Assembly: GCA_043733485.1 (NCBI GenBank) | Contig: JAYTGN010000350.1 | Coordinates: forward strand, 1-22,203 | Source of the DNA: Urbifossiella sp043733485 | GTDB lineage: Bacteria > Planctomycetota > Planctomycetia > Gemmatales > Gemmataceae | Length of the DNA: 22,203 bases | Reading direction: 5' to 3' | Shown: positions 8,830 to 15,513 of the stretch, in pieces | Layout of the letters: the number at the start of each line of letters is the position of its first letter | Numbering within the stretch: the first letter of the stretch is position 1 | Program-made: the position numbers and the translations under genes | The notes under the pieces: generated by a model | Databases searched by the model: none | What the model was told of the DNA's origin: nothing | Seen by the model: the letters and a program-made list of their open reading frames with translations, nothing else

Positions 8830-9981
8830 TCACAACTCCCCGCGGAACGCTCGGTGTTGCAGCGCCGCGAACAGGCTGTCCATCTGAGCGAGCGACGCCC
8901 GGTGCGCTGATTTAAGTTTCTCTACGGCAGCGACGCGATGGGCGAACTCTTGTTGGAGGACCAATGGAGGAACAGGCAGCGGTAATTCTCGCAATCGGCC
9001 AAGCGTAATTTCACGGAACGTTGCACCCTTGATCTGCCGCGCGATCCAATGTTGTGTTCCTTCCGCACGTAATACATTGAGCAGATAGAGACGGTGAGTG
9101 TCCCCTCCTGGTGAGATCTTCCCGGTACCCTGCGTCAGATTCGCGCCTGCGAGCGATTCAGGAACGAGTGCAGTGGTTCCAACGGTTGCGCGAATGCTCA
9201 TCACGATATCGCCGGCATCAACTCGTGAACGCTCAAACTTCGCAGCTATACCCGGATCAGTCCTCCGCAATCCATCGATGACTATTTCGCCAGCCACAAT
9301 GTCTCCCGTTCGGATGTAAGGCACACCTCCGGGATACTCCTCGCCTGCTTGAACAATGCCGTATGTGACAATAGTTCCTCGCCTCACCACCTCTTGAAGC
9401 TCTCGAATCGGCCAACCTCTAGGATTCGCCTTCGGATCGCCGAACATGTCGAGGAAAATCGCTTGTGTGAGGGTGTCGAGTTGGGCGAGGGCGGCGCGGC
9501 GTTTGGCCCGCAACGCCTCCGCCCGGTCCAGCACGTCCGCGATCCGCCGCTGCTCCGGCAACGGCGGAAGGTAGACATGAGTTCCTAAAAACTCGCCGCG
9601 GTTCACATGCTGCATTGTCGCCCCGTGGAGGTGACGTTGCATCTGTGTCAGAGCAATTTCGAGGGAGTGTCGCAGATAACGTTGCTCAATTCGCAGACGA
9701 TTCGGCAACACTCGAAAGATATGCTGGTTTAAGAGGCCGACATCAGGACCAGGCCACTTGAATACTCCTAAAGTTGCGGACCATGACACAAGAAGGTCAC
9801 CGGGTCGAACGTGATAACGCTCATCCACGTTTCGCGTCGTAAGATTATAAGGCTTGGATGAATCAGTCAAATTTTGGATACGGATGATGCGGGTTCCCTT
9901 ATCGCCCCAGTCTTCGGGCTTAAAAGCGACGCCGTTGATGAAATCTGCGACTGATCCAAGTTCAGCGAATCCATTTTTCAC
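8830..9981 (-). CDS. hsdS: Type I restriction-modification specificity subunit
   Basis: Recognises the split target sequence for the HsdM/HsdR complex. Its 383 residues show the usual two half-proteins. The first target-recognition domain (about 1-135) ends in the conserved spacer helix PPLPEQRRIADVLDRAEALRAKRR with LDTLTQAIFLDMFG near 165-180. A second TRD spans about 185-335, and the C-terminal repeat PPLVLQQEFAHRV with SLFAALQHRAFRG follows. The length is normal and both dimerisation repeats are intact. The start is GTG at 9981, overlapping the hsdM stop as GTGA, with GGAG eight bases upstream. The TRDs are the variable part of the family, so the target cannot be read from sequence. Confidence 0.9.
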   Translation of the reverse strand: MKNGFAELGSVADFINGVAFKPEDWGDKGTRIIRIQNLTDSSKPYNLTTRNVDERYHVRPGDLLVSWSATLGVFKWPGPDVGLLNQHIFRVLPNRLRIEQRYLRHSLEIALTQMQRHLHGATMQHVNRGEFLGTHVYLPPLPEQRRIADVLDRAEALRAKRRAALAQLDTLTQAIFLDMFGDPKANPRGWPIRELQEVVRRGTIVTYGIVQAGEEYPGGVPYIRTGDIVAGEIVIDGLRRTDPGIAAKFERSRVDAGDIVMSIRATVGTTALVPESLAGANLTQGTGKISPGGDTHRLYLLNVLRAEGTQHWIARQIKGATFREITLGRLRELPLPVPPLVLQQEFAHRVAAVEKLKSAHRASLAQMDSLFAALQHRAFRGEL

Positions 9982-11516
9982 TTCAGCATCTCCATCAAGT
10001 CCTTCATCCCAAGCTGTATCTCAACCTCAATCTTCGCCAGGTCCTTCAAGATGTCCGTCGGGGCGCGGTGGTCGGTCACCTCGTGCACGACTTCCTTGTA
10101 GCGGTTCAGGCTTAGGTCGTAGCCCTGGGCGGCGATGTCGGCCTTGGGCACGCAGAAGCTTTGCGCCGTGCGCGGCCGCTGGAGTTCCTTCGTGTCGCGC
10201 TGCTTCCAGCGGGCCAGCACGTCCGGCAGGTTGTTCTTCTCGTGTTCGGCGTCCGTGAGCGCGCAGAGCGGCGTCGGGCCGAGTTTCTCGCGCGGCAGCA
10301 GTTCGGTACGCTTGTCGTCCAGGCTTTGGCCGTCCGCGTCCAGGTCGTAGAACCAGACGCGGTCGGTGCCGCCGCTATTGGTCTTGGTGAAGAGCAAGAT
10401 GGCGGTGGAGACGCCGGCGTAGGGTTTGAAGACGCCGCCGGGCAGCGAGACGACGCCGTCGAGCTTTTGCTCCTCGACGAGCATGCGGCGGAGTTCCTTG
10501 TGAGCATTGGAGGAGCCGAAGAGAACGCCGTCCGGTACGATCACCGCGGCGCGGCCGCCGGGTTTGAGCAGCCGGAGGAACAGGGCCAGAAAGAGCAGTT
10601 CCGTCTTCTTCGTCTTCACCGCGCGCTGCAATTCGGTCGCGCAGTTTTCGTAGTCGAGCGAGCCGGCGAAGGGCGGATTCGCCAGCACGAGCGTGTACTG
10701 TTCTTCCTCGACGCCGTACTCCTTGGAGAGCGAATCGCGGTAGCGGATGTCAGGGTTCTCGACGCCGTGGAGCAGCATGTTCATGCTGCCGATGCGGAGC
10801 ATGGTGTTGTCGAAATCGAAGCCGTGGAAGAGGCGATGGTGGAAGTGTTCGCGGAGTTTCGCGTCGCGGAGAGCTTCGGGGTGGTGTTCGCGGATGTACT
10901 CGCCGACGGCGACGGGGAAGCCGGCGGTGCCGCAGGCCGGGTCGCACATCAGGTCTTTGGGCGTGGGCGCGGCCATCGCGACCATGAGTTGGATGATGTG
11001 CCGCGGCGTGCGGAACTGACCGTTCTGCCCGGCCGTGGCGATCTTCGCCAGCATGTACTCGTAGAGGTCGCCCTTGGTGTCGCGGTCCTGCATCGGAACG
11101 TGGTCGATCATGTCCACGACTTTGGCCAGCAAGGCGGGCGTGGGGATGGTGAACCGGGCGTCTTTCATGTGCGTGGCGTAGGTCGATTCCTCGCCGCCGA
11201 GCGTTCGGAGGAACGGGAAGACGTGTTCCCCGATCACGGCGTACATTTCCTTCGCTTCAAAGTTTTTGAACTTGGACCAGCGAAAGTCGTCGTAGGGGCG
11301 TTTCCTGGAGTCCTTCCCTTCGGGGAAAATGCGGCGCTCCATCGGCTTCTTGAGCGTTGCGGCTTTGTTCTCGGCAAGGGTGTGCAGGTCGTCGAGCCGG
11401 CGGATGAAGAGCAGGTAGGTGACTTGCTCGATAACTTCGAGCGGGTTGGAAATGCCACCTGTGTAAACGGCCATCCAGATACGGTCGATCTGAGAGCGGA
11501 TTTCGCCGGTGAGCAT
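9978..11516 (-). CDS. hsdM: Type I restriction-modification DNA methyltransferase subunit (N6-adenine)
   Basis: Methylates adenine in the target using S-adenosylmethionine and forms the core with HsdS. The N-terminal helical domain (MLTGEIRSQIDRIW to LFIRRLDDLH) matches HsdM_N. The catalytic domain has DPACGTAGF (about 192-200, the SAM-binding motif I) and NPPF (about 280-283, the catalytic motif IV). Length is about 512, usual for the family. The frame also allows a TTG start six codons earlier (11534), but the ATG at 11516 fits the usual family N-terminus and neither has a clear ribosome-binding site. It is the first gene of the R-M block, with 79 bases between it and the upstream 69-aa gene. 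Confidence 0.93.
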   Translation of the reverse strand: MLTGEIRSQIDRIWMAVYTGGISNPLEVIEQVTYLLFIRRLDDLHTLAENKAATLKKPMERRIFPEGKDSRKRPYDDFRWSKFKNFEAKEMYAVIGEHVFPFLRTLGGEESTYATHMKDARFTIPTPALLAKVVDMIDHVPMQDRDTKGDLYEYMLAKIATAGQNGQFRTPRHIIQLMVAMAAPTPKDLMCDPACGTAGFPVAVGEYIREHHPEALRDAKLREHFHHRLFHGFDFDNTMLRIGSMNMLLHGVENPDIRYRDSLSKEYGVEEEQYTLVLANPPFAGSLDYENCATELQRAVKTKKTELLFLALFLRLLKPGGRAAVIVPDGVLFGSSNAHKELRRMLVEEQKLDGVVSLPGGVFKPYAGVSTAILLFTKTNSGGTDRVWFYDLDADGQSLDDKRTELLPREKLGPTPLCALTDAEHEKNNLPDVLARWKQRDTKELQRPRTAQSFCVPKADIAAQGYDLSLNRYKEVVHEVTDHRAPTDILKDLAKIEVEIQLGMKDLMEMLK

Positions 11517-11595
11517 GGGCGGCCGTTCGGTCAAAGCGGTATGCGGTCGTGATTCGAGGGTAGTCTAGCGGCTCGATGGCTTCGCGGCAGGACGG

Positions 11596-11805
11596 TCATA
11601 CTTGAGAGTTGGGTAACTGCATGAGATGAGCCGCAAAGGTTGTTAGCCAAGTGATGTGGTTCGGGTTCCTTCTGTCAACATCTTCCGGGGCGATACGGCC
11701 TTCCGCAAACGCGAGGCAGAACTCGTAAGCGGTGTCGGGAATATCTGGGCGATCTCGCGGCGCGAGTTGCTTCTTCAGCCTTCGGATGCGGAACGCAAGG
11801 TTCAT
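11596..11805 (-). CDS. Hypothetical protein, 69 aa
   Basis: A small, probably real protein. It has a basic N-terminus (MNLAFRIRRLKKQLAPRDR) and a helical remainder (AYEFCLAFAEGRIAPEDVDRR, ITWLTTFAAHLMQL). No domain is recognised. Its ATG overlaps the stop of the 108-aa gene by four bases (ATGA), so the two are translated together. It lies just before hsdM. Confidence 0.5.
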   Translation of the reverse strand: MNLAFRIRRLKKQLAPRDRPDIPDTAYEFCLAFAEGRIAPEDVDRRNPNHITWLTTFAAHLMQLPNSQV

Positions 11806-12128
11806 AGCTCCACCGTTTTTCCGTCAATCTCTCGAACCCGGATGTGGCCAGTTTTTAAGTGTTCGATTCCGATGAGACTGGTCGCGGCTTCTTGCCATGC
11901 ACTCAGTCGCCGCCGGGCCTCGGCAAAATCCACGTTCCAGAAGCCGATGAGGATGTCGAGGAATGCGGTATCTGAACTGCTTCGCTCGCTCTGGCTTCGA
12001 TTACTCTCGACAACCGCGTGGCGAACGCCATCGGCATAGAGGGCGAGAGCGTCTTCACGCGCCATTGCCTGAAGTTTCATTCTGCCGACCTGCTGGCTCA
12101 TTCGCTTCAAAGTCGATTGCGCCGCCAT
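11802..12128 (-). CDS. Hypothetical protein, 108 aa
   Basis: A small helical protein with a C-terminal strand-like segment (TGHIRVREIDGKTVEL). The ATG at 12128 is preceded by GAGGG seven bases upstream, a good ribosome-binding site. It starts 22 bases after the HTH/terminase-like gene stop and is coupled to the following 69-aa gene. I recognise no family. Its place in the run of genes around the PLD and HTH proteins suggests that they form one module. Confidence 0.55.
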   Translation of the reverse strand: MAAQSTLKRMSQQVGRMKLQAMAREDALALYADGVRHAVVESNRSQSERSSSDTAFLDILIGFWNVDFAEARRRLSAWQEAATSLIGIEHLKTGHIRVREIDGKTVEL

Positions 12129-12150
12129 CCTGATGCCCTCGGGGATTCCG

Positions 12151-12549
12151 TCAGCGATTCAATTTCGCAGAGCATCCCGCCATTTCCTCCAGCTTCTTGA
12201 TGTCGGCACGAATCTCCCGAACTTCCTTCGCTGAGACGTACAGTTCCTGGAGTCGAGCGAGGTCCGTCAGGATTACCAGTGCGGTGCGGTAGTCCGCGGC
12301 ATTCACGGCGCGAGCGTAAAGTGATTCCCGACGGGCAACGTGAAGCTGGTAGCATCTGCGTCGCGACTTCTCACGCCGTTCAACGAGTAGATCGTCGGCC
12401 CGGCGGAGGTAGTTCCGGATTTGGCGGTCCTTCAGTCCCCACCCTTTTTCGGCAACATACTGCACGATGTCGTGAAACTGCGCCCCGTCCAAACGGACGC
12501 GGAGCAGTTCGTCAATTCGTTGATTGATGACGGTCTTCGTTGCCTTCAT
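12151..12549 (-). CDS. HTH protein, possibly terminase small subunit-like
   Basis: A 132-residue, almost wholly helical, basic protein. The N-terminal half looks like a helix-turn-helix (QFHDIVQYVAEKGWGLKDR, then QIRNYLRRADDLLVERR). The second half is a helical region rich in Arg and Ala (HVARRESLYARAVNAADYRTA) ending in a charged helix. This arrangement recalls phage terminase small subunits, but I cannot show homology from sequence alone. The ATG at 12549 overlaps the end of the PLD gene by 38 bases. Next to an integrase it could be a packaging or regulatory protein; a plain DNA-binding regulator is the main alternative. Confidence 0.6.
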   Translation of the reverse strand: MKATKTVINQRIDELLRVRLDGAQFHDIVQYVAEKGWGLKDRQIRNYLRRADDLLVERREKSRRRCYQLHVARRESLYARAVNAADYRTALVILTDLARLQELYVSAKEVREIRADIKKLEEMAGCSAKLNR

Positions 12550-13144
12550 CGGAGTTCACCAGTTCGTCGATCCACGTAGCGTGCCAGTCGTGTAACGCTC
12601 GGTCGCGGATCACGGCCAGCTGTTCCCGGTTCCCGTTTGTGCGGAGGTTGGCCGATCCTTCAAACACCATTCCATCGTCCGGCCCGATGTCGAAACAGAC
12701 TACCTTGCAGTGCGACCGGCCCGACGTGAGCCGAGCGTTGGGATATTCCCGCAAGTCTTCGGCGAACCGCTCGAAGAGTTCCTTGTTGTGCCCTCGGAAG
12801 AAAGCAGACACGAGCAACGAGAGGCGGAGGTCGGGGTGCGATTCGAGCAATCCGACCAGCTCGGCCGCGTTCCGTTTTGAAAAGCAGAGGGTCGCGATTC
12901 GCAGGTGTAAACAAGCCGGCAAGCGGTTCACAACGGGAACGATCACTTGGCAGAGGTCGAACGTTCCGATCATGAGAGCATGAACGGATTCGCCAGCCTC
13001 GGGGAGGTCTGGCAACAAAGAGGCCGCGGTCTTGGCTGCACGCTGATAGCGTTCCTTCGCTTTGATCTTGGCCGGCGACGGCATCGCGGGCAGGTGTTGT
13101 GCTGCCCGTCCAAATGCGGGTCGCGGAATGGCCGTGAAGTCCAT
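12512..13144 (-). CDS. Phospholipase D-like domain protein
   Basis: A 210-residue protein with one clear HKD motif: His145, Lys147 and Asp152 (HCKVVCFD), followed by FEGSANLRTNGNREQ, the usual Ser/Asn pair after the motif. A second HNK at 119-121 could be a partial motif, but there is no full second copy, so activity probably needs a dimer, as in PLD-family nucleases. No signal peptide is present, so a cytoplasmic DNA- or RNA-acting role fits better than lipid hydrolysis. I chose the ATG at 13144 because it overlaps the 49-aa gene stop as TGATG and the upstream frame lacks conserved character. In an element it may serve defence, packaging or DNA processing. Confidence 0.75.
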   Translation of the reverse strand: MDFTAIPRPAFGRAAQHLPAMPSPAKIKAKERYQRAAKTAASLLPDLPEAGESVHALMIGTFDLCQVIVPVVNRLPACLHLRIATLCFSKRNAAELVGLLESHPDLRLSLLVSAFFRGHNKELFERFAEDLREYPNARLTSGRSHCKVVCFDIGPDDGMVFEGSANLRTNGNREQLAVIRDRALHDWHATWIDELVNSDEGNEDRHQSTN

Positions 13145-13293
13145 CAGCTGCCCCCGCCTTTTCCTCCGCCTGCTGAACGTCGGCCGCTTCCAGCTTTCGA
13201 TTTTCCGGGCTTCGCATTGGCTCCAAAGTTGAACGAAGTGCCACCACTCTTGGCGGCCTTCGCGGGGCGACTGAATGAGGTAGGCTTGGCCAT
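13144..13293 (-). CDS. Small basic Gly/Lys-rich protein, 49 aa
   Basis: A short open frame starting at ATG 13293 (MAKPTSFSRPAKAAK) and ending GGGKGGGS at a TGA that shares its A with the ATG of the PLD gene (TGATG). The composition is Lys, Ala, Gly and Ser with a short FNFGAN core, and it looks largely unstructured and nucleic-acid binding. The one-base coupling to the PLD gene is the main support; the ribosome-binding site is weak. It could be an accessory peptide of the PLD protein. Confidence 0.5.
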   Translation of the reverse strand: MAKPTSFSRPAKAAKSGGTSFNFGANAKPGKSKAGSGRRSAGGGKGGGS

Positions 13294-13403
13294 AGCAAGT
13301 ACTCGGTGGTGCAGAGTAAGTAAGCCTCACGATACCATCCGTTCGGCCGCAACGCAATGAGCTGGGCGGCCCTGCGAGTCGGTGAGTCACTTCACGGAAC
13401 CGA

Positions 13404-15131
13404 TCAAAGCGAGCATGGCTCTGCGGATCGGTTCTGGCAGTGTCGGCCACGCGGCGACGACGCGGGCCAGTTCGGGGGGGCTTGTGAGTGGGAATGCAGT
13501 GGCAAGTGCGCCGGATTCCGCGCCGCCTGAAGTGGGAATCGGTGGTATTCCCAAGGAAATCGCAGGGTTGTTCGACTCCTGTTGGGTGTACTTTCCTCTT
13601 CTGCTCTCGGCACCTCCCGAGAGTCCTCAACTCCCTTCAGGTCAAGGCGTTTCGTGTTGATCTGCTCGGCGGGGATGTACCCGCGGATTTCCTCGGGCGT
13701 CGTCCCCATTCCTCGTCGTTGACCGCCTGCTGCTGCTCCCGGTGCTGCTCCCGAATCGACCCCTCCAGTCGTACCCGTCGCCCTTAAGTTGCAGCACGCC
13801 GCCGGGTTTTCTTCATCCGTCGGCAACACGAGCCGTGCGATCGCCAGTGCCGTATCCCGAAGCGTGACATGTGCGTATCGATCCATCGTCAGCGTGATCG
13901 ACGAGTGTCTGGCGAGTTCCTTGGCATCTTTCGGGCTCACTCCGGCCCGAACCAGATCGGTGATGAAGGTGTGCCTCAGGCCATGGAAGTCAGCGACGCG
14001 GCCGGAATGATCGCGGTACGTCAAGAAGTCGGAGCCCTCTCGTTCCGCACGTTCCACCGGGGTGCCGGCTTCCGCAAGCCATGCCGCGCGAGCGACTTCC
14101 AAGTCCCTCTTCATCATGTCGCTGCCCGCGTTGTGCAGGGCCCATTTGCCGGGCCAGACGGACGTCCCCGGCTTCTTTCCTGCCAACCATCGCTGGAGTT
14201 CGGCTACGAGATCAGGGTGCACGGGCACTTCGTCCCGACGACGATGTTTCGAGTAAGCAGCTTCGACCGCTACGATTGGCGTTTCGACATTCAGCGAGAA
14301 GGAGGCCGGGACCAAGCTTGCGAGTTCCGAGGCCCTCAAGCCGGTCGCACCTCCAACGAGATAGAGCATTCGTCGGTCCGGACCAGAGAGCTTTCGGAAC
14401 ACTTTGCCGGAGCGGGCGGCCGCAAGCAATCGCTTGAACTCGTCCGCCACAAGCGGTCGTCGTTCGTGTCGAACATCGAGTTCGACATTCACTTTCCCGA
14501 GGTGCCGGAAGGGATTGGTCGGCGCATGCCGCGCCATTACCAACCAGTTCCCGAATGCCTTGAGCGCCGTGACGTAGTGGTTGTGGGTTTGGGGCCCGAA
14601 GCCGCCACTGGCCTTCGGAGCGGTGCGGCGACCTGCGAGCCAACGCTCCGTGCTTGGCTGGCACAGATCGCGAAGGCGGACAAACAAGCATCCTTTAAGG
14701 ACCATCTCGCACCGGCGGCGAGCCTGCTCAGCCTGCTTGCTCGTGGTCCCCCGATCAAGCTGGTGCTGACTGTAGGAATCCAGCAGATTGTCGAGCAGAA
14801 GGTTGTGACTGTCGGAGTATTCGTCCCGGATCCCGGCTTTCTCGTTCTCGATCTTCTTCAGGAGGTCGTTCAGCATCTGGTCGTTCAGCATCTGCGAAGC
14901 GGCATCGTGGTTCGGCGAAAACCGAACCCGTTTCCGCTTCCCGTCCGCGAGCCGCACGTCTGCGGCCCACTTCTTTCCCGGCTTCAGGAAGTGCGCACCA
15001 TCTTCGGTAACAGAGTAGTAGACCACCTTCCGTCCTTCCTTCAACTCGACCTGCTGCTTGCCGTCGATGAGGAGAATGACCGCGTTCGCAGGAACGGGAT
15101 GCGGACGGGTAGGTTTGAAGAGCGAAGGCAT
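13404..15131 (-). CDS. Tyrosine recombinase (phage-type integrase) with long C-terminal tail
   Basis: Catalyses site-specific integration and excision of the element. Catalytic residues of the family are visible: Arg266 (TGLRASEL), Lys295 (SKHRRR), His383/Arg386 (DFHGLRHTF), His409 (ELARHSS) and Tyr419 (TMDRYAHV). The SAM-like arm domain is around 105-215. The ATG at 15131 has AGGGG seven bases upstream. The catalytic domain ends near residue 440; about 135 further residues (low-complexity, Pro/Ser/Arg-rich, ending PCSL) have no counterpart I recognise and may be read-through into DNA gained later. A perfect in-frame 15-bp tandem duplication (14865-14894) encodes QMLND twice. All genes of the island lie downstream in the same orientation. 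Confidence 0.9.
   Translation of the reverse strand: MPSLFKPTRPHPVPANAVILLIDGKQQVELKEGRKVVYYSVTEDGAHFLKPGKKWAADVRLADGKRKRVRFSPNHDAASQMLNDQMLNDLLKKIENEKAGIRDEYSDSHNLLLDNLLDSYSQHQLDRGTTSKQAEQARRRCEMVLKGCLFVRLRDLCQPSTERWLAGRRTAPKASGGFGPQTHNHYVTALKAFGNWLVMARHAPTNPFRHLGKVNVELDVRHERRPLVADEFKRLLAAARSGKVFRKLSGPDRRMLYLVGGATGLRASELASLVPASFSLNVETPIVAVEAAYSKHRRRDEVPVHPDLVAELQRWLAGKKPGTSVWPGKWALHNAGSDMMKRDLEVARAAWLAEAGTPVERAEREGSDFLTYRDHSGRVADFHGLRHTFITDLVRAGVSPKDAKELARHSSITLTMDRYAHVTLRDTALAIARLVLPTDEENPAACCNLRATGTTGGVDSGAAPGAAAGGQRRGMGTTPEEIRGYIPAEQINTKRLDLKGVEDSREVPRAEEESTPNRSRTTLRFPWEYHRFPLQAARNPAHLPLHSHSQAPPNWPASSPRGRHCQNRSAEPCSL
14865..14894 (-). repeat. 15-bp tandem duplication inside the integrase
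   Basis: The unit GTCGTTCAGCATCTG occurs twice back to back (14865-14879, 14880-14894) and adds the residues QMLND in frame, between the N-terminal region and the arm domain. It is a likely recent slippage or duplication event that does not break the gene. Confidence 0.8.
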
Positions 15132-15154
15132 GAAGTCGCCCCTTATGGATCGTG

Positions 15155-15177
15155 GTTTCGACGTTAAGCGTTTCGAC
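15155..15177. repeat. Direct repeat pair GTTTCGAC upstream of the integrase start
   Basis: Two identical copies of GTTTCGAC (15155-15162 and 15170-15177) are separated by seven bases (GTTAAGC), a 15-bp period. They lie 24-46 bases upstream of the integrase ATG. Paired short repeats there could be binding sites for the integrase arm domain or the excisionase-like protein, or an operator for the integrase gene. Confidence 0.4.
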
Positions 15178-15483
15178 CGCAACTTGAGCCGACTGCACTT
15201 CCAACACGTTAACAAAACAGATCCATCTTTTAGAAGACGGTAGCTCCCTTGCCTCGACGGGTTGAGGGCACCCCTTCTCGATCTTGGGCAGATCGCTGAT
15301 CGACAAAAACAAGCTCTGAGCCCAGATACTTGAGGAGTGCTTGAAAAAAGCGATCCGGATGCGGGCAGCACTCGACGGCCTGAAGCCGAGTGGAGTGATC
15401 ATGGCAGCGATCCGGGCACTCGAATACCAATCTCTCTCGGATTCCTCGCCATCGCTCCCCTCCAGCTTGGTGCCTTCGTCGGT

Positions 15484-15505
15484 TCCTTCCTTGACCTTCG
15501 TCTCC
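15484..15505. repeat. 22-bp direct repeat, copy 1 (copy 2 at 17779-17800)
   Basis: This 22-bp stretch is identical to 17779-17800 and the similarity extends with mismatches to about 40 bp. Copy 2 lies inside the small C-terminal module of the adaptor gene. Copy 1 lies directly behind the ATPase stop as a truncated relic of the same module. The ATPase gene is therefore bracketed by direct repeats 2.3 kb apart. Confidence 0.65.
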
Positions 15506-15513
15506 CGGATAGA

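Larger units (their letters stand above)
1..15470 (-). mobile_element. Integrative element, possibly phage-satellite-like, with type I R-M cargo (one end outside window)
   Basis: A tyrosine recombinase at 13404-15131 faces into a set of genes all on the minus strand: PLD-like protein, HTH/terminase-small-like protein, complete type I restriction-modification operon, excisionase-like HTH and an NrS-1/DUF3987 primase. Integrase, small HTH and primase together are typical of phage satellites and replicating genomic islands. The high-coordinate boundary is put near 15,470 because DNA from about 15,475 upward still shows a remnant of the metal-resistance cluster (the ETKVKEG segment) behind the ATPase. 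No att direct repeat was found, and the other end lies before base 1, so the boundaries are inferred. Confidence 0.55.
15132..15513. other. Intergenic region between integrase and ATPase, element boundary zone
   Basis: I see no complete gene here. On the minus strand, directly after the ATPase stop, a short frame reads SIRETKVKEGTDEG, matching a segment of the small module fused to the adaptor at 17599-18747 (SIKETKVKEGADKG). It is a remnant, not a gene. Another minus frame (about 15230-15420) is protein-like (RFFQALLKYLGSELVFVDQ) but has no start codon. Nearer the integrase lies the 8-bp repeat pair at 15155-15177. The element end probably falls between about 15,180 and 15,475. Confidence 0.45.

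Noticed and set aside
10161..11552. Plus-strand open frame of 463 codons
   Set aside because: Antisense shadow of hsdM, which has clear motifs on the minus strand.
13145..13630. Longer N-terminus for the PLD protein (372 codons in total)
   Set aside because: The extension overlaps the 49-aa gene and the end of the integrase and has no protein character; the ATG at 13144 fits better.
13869..15167. Plus-strand open frame of 432 codons
   Set aside because: Antisense to the integrase, whose catalytic residues are all visible.
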